Below are positions 60,027-64,000 of a stretch of 64,000 nt of DNA, in pieces (the stretch's first letter is position 1; each line of letters opens with the position of its first letter). Origin of the DNA: Alloboseaceae bacterium BT-24-1 (GTDB taxonomy: Bacteria > Pseudomonadota > Alphaproteobacteria > Rhizobiales > Beijerinckiaceae); the NCBI GenBank assembly GCA_025846845.1, contig JAOYTL010000010.1:62001-126000 (forward strand). The letters run 5' to 3'. The position numbers and the translations under genes were made by a program. The notes under the pieces were generated by a model, which did no database searches, had not been told where the DNA came from, and was given only the letters and a program-made list of their open reading frames with translations.

Positions 60027-60800
60027 TCAGCGGCCAAACAGCTTGAGCGCGATCTCGATGCTCGGTGCTCTCAGGATTTCCATGCTCGTCCAGCGCGTGC
60101 CTTCGATGATGACGACCGTCATCGCGGCGTTCGCTGCGGCGGCGTCGCGCGCGACGATCGCATCGAGAATGGCACGGTGCTGACGCAAGGCCAGGGCGAA
60201 GCGCTCGGGATCGTCGACCGGCGCGCTCAGCGCGAAAGCCGCTGCGAGCGCTGTCTCGATCACCGAGCCGATCGAATGCAGGAAGGGATTGCCGGACGCG
60301 TCGAGGATAGCGCGGTGGAAAGCGAGATCGGCCGAAGTGAAGCCATCGCGCGTCTGGTCCGGCGGGCCCATGCGGCGCCAGGCCGCCTCGATCCGGCAGA
60401 TATCCTCGTCGCTGCGGCGCAGCGCGGCCGATGCCGCCGCCAACGGCTCGAGCGCCTGTCTGATGTCGAACAGGTTCTCGAAGAAAGGCGCGTCGGCCCC
60501 GCGCTGCAAGCGCCAGCTCAGGATGTCGGCGTCGAACATGTTCCAGCGCTTCTCTTCGAGAATGCGCGTGCCGACCCTGGTTTTCGGCTCAATCAAGCCT
60601 TTGGCGGCGAGCGTCTTGAGTGCTTCGCGCAAGACCGAGCGCGAGACCGAAAAACGCTCCGTCAGGTCGGCGTCGCCCGGCAAAGTGCTGCCGATCGGAT
60701 ACTGGCCGGCGACGATCCGGCGCCCGATGCCGTGCACGACAAGCTCGTGTGCGGAACGGGACGGGATTGGCAGAGCCAGGGTGGGCTGCGGCGAATTCAT
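60027..60800 (-). CDS. FadR-subfamily GntR transcriptional regulator
   Basis: The 257-residue protein has a winged helix-turn-helix (ELVVHGIGRRIVAGQYPIGS, then LTERFSVSRSVLREALKTLAAKGL) and an FCD ligand domain with metal-binding histidines (FHRAILDASGNPF, LRQHRAILDAIVARD). The combination resembles DgoR-type regulators of galactonate and aldonate pathways. It is encoded between the sugar importer and the aldose dehydrogenase and likely responds to the aldonate or lactone. Confidence 0.9.
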   Translation of the reverse strand: MNSPQPTLALPIPSRSAHELVVHGIGRRIVAGQYPIGSTLPGDADLTERFSVSRSVLREALKTLAAKGLIEPKTRVGTRILEEKRWNMFDADILSWRLQRGADAPFFENLFDIRQALEPLAAASAALRRSDEDICRIEAAWRRMGPPDQTRDGFTSADLAFHRAILDASGNPFLHSIGSVIETALAAAFALSAPVDDPERFALALRQHRAILDAIVARDAAAANAAMTVVIIEGTRWTSMEILRAPSIEIALKLFGR

Positions 60801-60857
60801 GATGCGGGCGGAACTCTTCGCCCGGGCAGCGCCCGGCCGCCCATGGAAACCGCAGGG

Positions 60858-62054
60858 TCACTTCTTCTTGTTGTAGACATCGATTGAAACCGCCGCGAGC
60901 AGGACCAGGCCCTTGATGACCTGCTGATAGTCGATACCGATACCGAGAATCGACATGCCGTTGTTCATCACGCCCATGACCATGGCGCCGATCACCGCGC
61001 CGGTGACCTTGCCGACGCCGCCCGACGCCGAAGCACCGCCGATGAAGCAGGCGGCGATGACATCGAGCTCGAAGCCGAGGCCCGCCTTCGGCGTCGCGGT
61101 ATTGAGGCGCGCCGCAAAGATCAGCCCGGCAAGCCCGGCGAGCACGCCCATGTTGACGAAGGCCAGGAAGGTCAGGCGTTCGGTCTTGATGCCCGACAGC
61201 CGCGCCGCCTTCTCGTTGCCGCCGAGCGCATAGATGCGCCGGCCGATCACGGTGCGGTTGGTGACGAAGGCGTAGAGGGCGATCAGCAGGAACATGATCA
61301 CCAGCACGTTCGGCAGGCCGCGATAGGTGGCGAGCTGATAGCAGAAGGCGAGGACCAGCAGAGCCAACAGCGCGTTCTTGGCGGCGAACAGCGTGAAGGG
61401 CGAGGTCTCGACGCCGTGCCGCAGCTGATTGCTGCGACCGCGCAGGCTGAAATAGACCATCGCGACGACGCAGGCGGCGCCGAGGAACAACGCGGTCAGA
61501 TTGAAGCCCTCCATCCCGAACAGATCGGGAATGAAGCCGGAGGAGAGCTTCTGGAAGGTCGGCGGGAACGGGCCGACCGACATGCCGCCGAGCAGTGCGA
61601 GCGTCAGCCCCTTGAAGACCAGCATGCCGGCAAGCGTGACGATGAAGGACGGCACGTTGAAATAGGCCACCCAATAGCCCTGCGCCGCGCCGATCAGCCC
61701 GCCGACGATCAGGCAGATGATGATGGTCGGCACGAAGTGGAAGCCGTAGCGCACCATCAGCACCGCGGCGAGGCCGCCGACGAAGCCGACCACCGAACCG
61801 ACCGAAAGGTCGATATGGCCGGCGACGATGACCAGCAGCATGCCGAGCGCCATGATGACGATATAGCTGTTCTGCAGGATCAGATTGGTCAGGTTGAGCG
61901 GCTTCAGCAGCGTCCCGTTGGTCATGAACTGGAAGAACAGCATGATCGCCAGCAGCGAAAGCAGCATGCCGTAGTCGCGGAAATGCGACTTGATGAAGCT
62001 CAGCGAGGATGCGCCCTTCGAGCCGCGCACATCGTCGGTCAGGCTCGTATCCAT
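60858..62054 (-). CDS. gguB: Multiple-sugar ABC transporter permease (GguB/XylH type)
   Basis: The 398-residue permease has at least ten membrane helices and the CUT2 signature GHIDLSVGSVVGFVGGLAA. NVPSFIVTLAGMLVFKGLTLALLGG and RRIYALGGNEKAARLSGI also belong to this family. Length and sequence match GguB/MmsB and XylH rather than the shorter MglC/RbsC. The ATG overlaps the gguA stop by one base (TGATG). It works with GguA and ChvE to import monosaccharides such as xylose, arabinose, galactose or glucose. Confidence 0.92.
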   Translation of the reverse strand: MDTSLTDDVRGSKGASSLSFIKSHFRDYGMLLSLLAIMLFFQFMTNGTLLKPLNLTNLILQNSYIVIMALGMLLVIVAGHIDLSVGSVVGFVGGLAAVLMVRYGFHFVPTIIICLIVGGLIGAAQGYWVAYFNVPSFIVTLAGMLVFKGLTLALLGGMSVGPFPPTFQKLSSGFIPDLFGMEGFNLTALFLGAACVVAMVYFSLRGRSNQLRHGVETSPFTLFAAKNALLALLVLAFCYQLATYRGLPNVLVIMFLLIALYAFVTNRTVIGRRIYALGGNEKAARLSGIKTERLTFLAFVNMGVLAGLAGLIFAARLNTATPKAGLGFELDVIAACFIGGASASGGVGKVTGAVIGAMVMGVMNNGMSILGIGIDYQQVIKGLVLLAAVSIDVYNKKK

Positions 62055-63583
62055 CAACGTCTCCCCGATCTCATGATGGCCTGCATGATCTTTTCCTGGG
62101 ACGCCTCTGCGGCGTCGAGTTCAGCGACGAACGCCCCTTCGTTCATCACATAGATGCGGTCGCACATGCCGAGCAGCTCCGGCATCTCCGAAGAGATCAT
62201 CAGCACCGCCTTGCCGGTCTCGGCCAGCTGGTTGATGATCGTGTAGATCTCGTATTTGGCGCCGACATCGATGCCGCGCGTCGGCTCGTCAAGGATCAGC
62301 ACCTGCGGATCGGCGAAGAGCCATTTGCTCAGCACGACCTTCTGCTGGTTGCCGCCGGACAGGTTGACGGCCTGCTGGTAGACGCTGGGGCTGCGGATCC
62401 TGAGCTTGGCCCGGTAGTCGTTGGCGACGGCAAGCTCGCGCATGTCGTCGATCACGCCGCGCTCGGCGACACCCGCCAGATTGGCAAGGGTGATGTTCTT
62501 GCAGATGTCCTCCTCGAGGACGAGGCCGAGGGATTTGCGATCCTCCGTCGCGTAGGCAAGACCGCTGGCGATCGCCCGCTCGACCGTGCCGACCTCGATC
62601 TGCCTGCCGGCCAGCTTCGCCGTGCCGCTGATCTTCTGGCCATAGGAGCGGCCGAACAGGCTCATCGCGAATTCGGTGCGTCCCGCCCCCATCAGCCCGG
62701 CGATGCCAACAATCTCGCCGCGGCGGATGCTGAGGTTGACGTTCTTCACCACCTGCCGCTCGGCATGGATCGGATGGTGCGCCGTCCAGTTCTCGACCTC
62801 GAACAGGACTTCGCCGGGATGGCTCTCCCGCCTGGGGTAGCGATCGGCCATCTCGCGCCCGACCATGCCCTTGATGATACGGTCCTCGCTGACCGACTGC
62901 GCGCGGCAATCGAGCGTCTCGACCGTGGCGCCGTCGCGCAGCACGGTGATCGCGTCGGCGACCTTGGCGATCTCGTTGAGCTTGTGCGAGATCAGGATCG
63001 AGGAGATGCCCTGCCGCTTGAATTCGAGCAACAGTTCGAGCAGCGCGTCGCTGTCGCTTTCGTTCAGGCTCGCGGTCGGCTCGTCGAGGATGAGCAGCCT
63101 GACCCGCTTCGACAGGGCCTTGGCGATCTCGACCAGTTGCTGCTTGCCGACGCCCAGCGTGGTGACCAGTGTCTCCGGTGCCTCCTTCAACCCGACCTTG
63201 GCGAGCAACTCCTTGGCGCGGGCCGAGACAGCCGACCAGTCGATGACGCCATGGCTCGCCTGCTCGTTGCCGAGGAAGATGTTCTCGGCGATCGAGAGCA
63301 GCGGCACCAGGGCAAGCTCCTGGTGGATGATGATGATGCCGAGGCTCTCGCTGTCGGCGATGCCACGGAACTGGCGCTCCTGCCCGTCGAAATGGATCGC
63401 ACCGGAATAGGAGCCGTGCGGATAGACGCCGCTCAACACCTTCATCAAGGTCGATTTGCCGGCGCCGTTCTCGCCGACCAGAGCGTGGATCTCGCCTGCC
63501 CTGACGGTCAGGTTGACGTTGTCGAGCGCGTGCACGCCCGGAAACGTCTTGGTGATCCCGCGCATGTCGAGAATCGCTTGCAT
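62054..63583 (-). CDS. gguA: Multiple-sugar ABC transporter ATPase (GguA type)
   Basis: The 509-residue protein has two ATPase halves. The first has Walker A GENGAGKST, signature-like GVGKQQLVEIAKAL and Walker B LLILDEPTASL. The second has a degenerate Walker A (GLMGAGRTEF), a good signature LSGGNQQKVVLSKWL and Walker B VLILDEPTRGID, as usual for CUT2 transporters. The start at 63583 is chosen for homology (MQAILDMRGITKTFPGV). It is the only ABC ATPase in the whole window, and it belongs to a CUT2 system that does not normally serve CUT1 or amino acid permeases. Confidence 0.94.
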   Translation of the reverse strand: MQAILDMRGITKTFPGVHALDNVNLTVRAGEIHALVGENGAGKSTLMKVLSGVYPHGSYSGAIHFDGQERQFRGIADSESLGIIIIHQELALVPLLSIAENIFLGNEQASHGVIDWSAVSARAKELLAKVGLKEAPETLVTTLGVGKQQLVEIAKALSKRVRLLILDEPTASLNESDSDALLELLLEFKRQGISSILISHKLNEIAKVADAITVLRDGATVETLDCRAQSVSEDRIIKGMVGREMADRYPRRESHPGEVLFEVENWTAHHPIHAERQVVKNVNLSIRRGEIVGIAGLMGAGRTEFAMSLFGRSYGQKISGTAKLAGRQIEVGTVERAIASGLAYATEDRKSLGLVLEEDICKNITLANLAGVAERGVIDDMRELAVANDYRAKLRIRSPSVYQQAVNLSGGNQQKVVLSKWLFADPQVLILDEPTRGIDVGAKYEIYTIINQLAETGKAVLMISSEMPELLGMCDRIYVMNEGAFVAELDAAEASQEKIMQAIMRSGRR

Positions 63584-63606
63584 CAATCCATCCCGCAGCA
63601 AGGGAG

Positions 63607-63668
63607 GCGCGGGCGAGCAGATGCCCGCGCGGAGATGGCGAATGGATCCGGCGCGGCGAGCGCGCCGG
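63607..63668 (-). other. Two GC-rich stem-loops between chvE and gguA
   Basis: A perfect 8-base stem (CCGGCGCG at 63648-63655 with 63661-63668) lies seven bases behind the chvE stop. A second (GCGCGGGC at 63607-63614 with 63623-63630) lies before gguA. Neither is followed by a T-run. They probably stabilise the chvE transcript or reduce read-through. Confidence 0.55.
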
Positions 63669-63674
63669 CTCGGC

Positions 63675-64000
63675 TCACTTCACCTGGTTCTCGGTGTAGT
63701 AGCCGCTGGCGATCAGCGTCTCCCGCCAGTTCGAGGCGTCGACGCTGACCGGCTTCAGCAGATAAGAGGGCACGGTCTTGACGCCGTTCTCATAGGTCTT
63801 GGTGTCGTTGACCTCGACCTCCTTGCCCGAGAGCGAGGCGTCGACCATGTTGGCGGCGATCTTGGCGAGCTCGCGCGTGTCCTTGAACACGGTCGAGGTC
63901 TGCTCCTTGTTGAGGATCGACTTGACCGACTGGACCTCGGCGTCCTGCCCGGTGATCACCGGCATGGCCTGCTTGCCGCTGCCGTAGCCGACGCCCTTGA
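63675..64000 (-). CDS. chvE: Sugar-binding protein ChvE, C-terminal part
   Basis: Only the last 108 codons are inside the window; the start lies beyond the right edge. KGVGYGSGKQAMPVITGQDA, then the segment VFKDTRELAKIAANMV, VEVNDTKTYENGVKTVPSYL and the final SGYYTENQVK match the C-terminus of Agrobacterium-type ChvE. ChvE is the periplasmic aldose-binding protein that feeds GguAB and, in Agrobacterium, also signals to VirA. The order chvE-gguA-gguB is the same as in Agrobacterium. Confidence 0.9.
   Translation of the reverse strand, partial: KGVGYGSGKQAMPVITGQDAEVQSVKSILNKEQTSTVFKDTRELAKIAANMVDASLSGKEVEVNDTKTYENGVKTVPSYLLKPVSVDASNWRETLIASGYYTENQVK

Overview
The window is a GC-rich, gene-dense stretch of chromosome from an alphaproteobacterium, most likely of the order Hyphomicrobiales (Rhizobiales), possibly Bosea-like. 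This placement is inference from gene content: ChvE/GguAB sugar transport, a PleC/PdhS-style histidine kinase, a Rhizobiales porin signature, TRAP transporters of the FcbT type and many solute-binding-protein importers. I see no rRNA, tRNA, CRISPR array, insertion sequence or prophage.

Layout. 1-5.4 kb: the end of a Gfo/Idh/MocA oxidoreductase, a soluble chemoreceptor with a PilZ domain, an N-methyl amino acid oxidase and two exporters. 5.5-11.8 kb: a TRAP transporter (small and large permease), a small porin-like protein, an Lrp regulator, a cupin and two tandem Tat-exported TRAP binding proteins. 12.1-21.5 kb: a DCC/DUF4166 pair, then a nitrogen-compound region (agmatinase-type ureohydrolase, Lrp regulator, MFS exporter, ornithine aminotransferase, basic amino acid ABC importer without ATPase, lone ParD antitoxin). 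21.5-31.4 kb: housekeeping and accessory genes, including three tandem copies of an unrecognised secreted cysteine protein, an orphan histidine kinase and a VapBC-like pair. 31.4-34.9 kb: cobT and cobS, DUF1289, GNAT and TauE-type genes. 35-39.2 kb: an apparent operon of a repeat-rich coiled-coil membrane protein, an orphan TAXI binding protein, a TagO/VasI-like protein and a periplasmic DsrE protein. 39.4-40.9 kb: a thioesterase and dusA.

The most coherent system runs from 41.1 to 59.1 kb and looks like a polyol (pentitol) utilisation island. It has a LacI regulator with two overlapping operators, a sugar-type ABC importer, an FAD oxidoreductase, a D-ribulokinase-like FGGY kinase, a ribitol 2-dehydrogenase-like SDR, a zinc polyol dehydrogenase, a xylulokinase, a HAD phosphatase and a SorC regulator. 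A Ugp-like importer follows, with a glycerophosphodiesterase and a long-chain polyol (mannitol/arabinitol) dehydrogenase. Ribitol would enter as D-ribulose 5-phosphate, and xylitol or arabinitol as D-xylulose 5-phosphate. Neither importer has its own ATPase. The right end (59.2-64 kb, minus strand) is a monosaccharide locus: chvE-gguA-gguB, a FadR-type regulator and an aldose-dehydrogenase-like SDR.

Regulatory signals that can be read directly include several perfect terminator hairpins, hairpins directly behind three binding-protein genes, an operator at the VapBC-like promoter, the LacI sites, and a shared GAGCAT/ATGCTC element near the SorC gene at two promoters.
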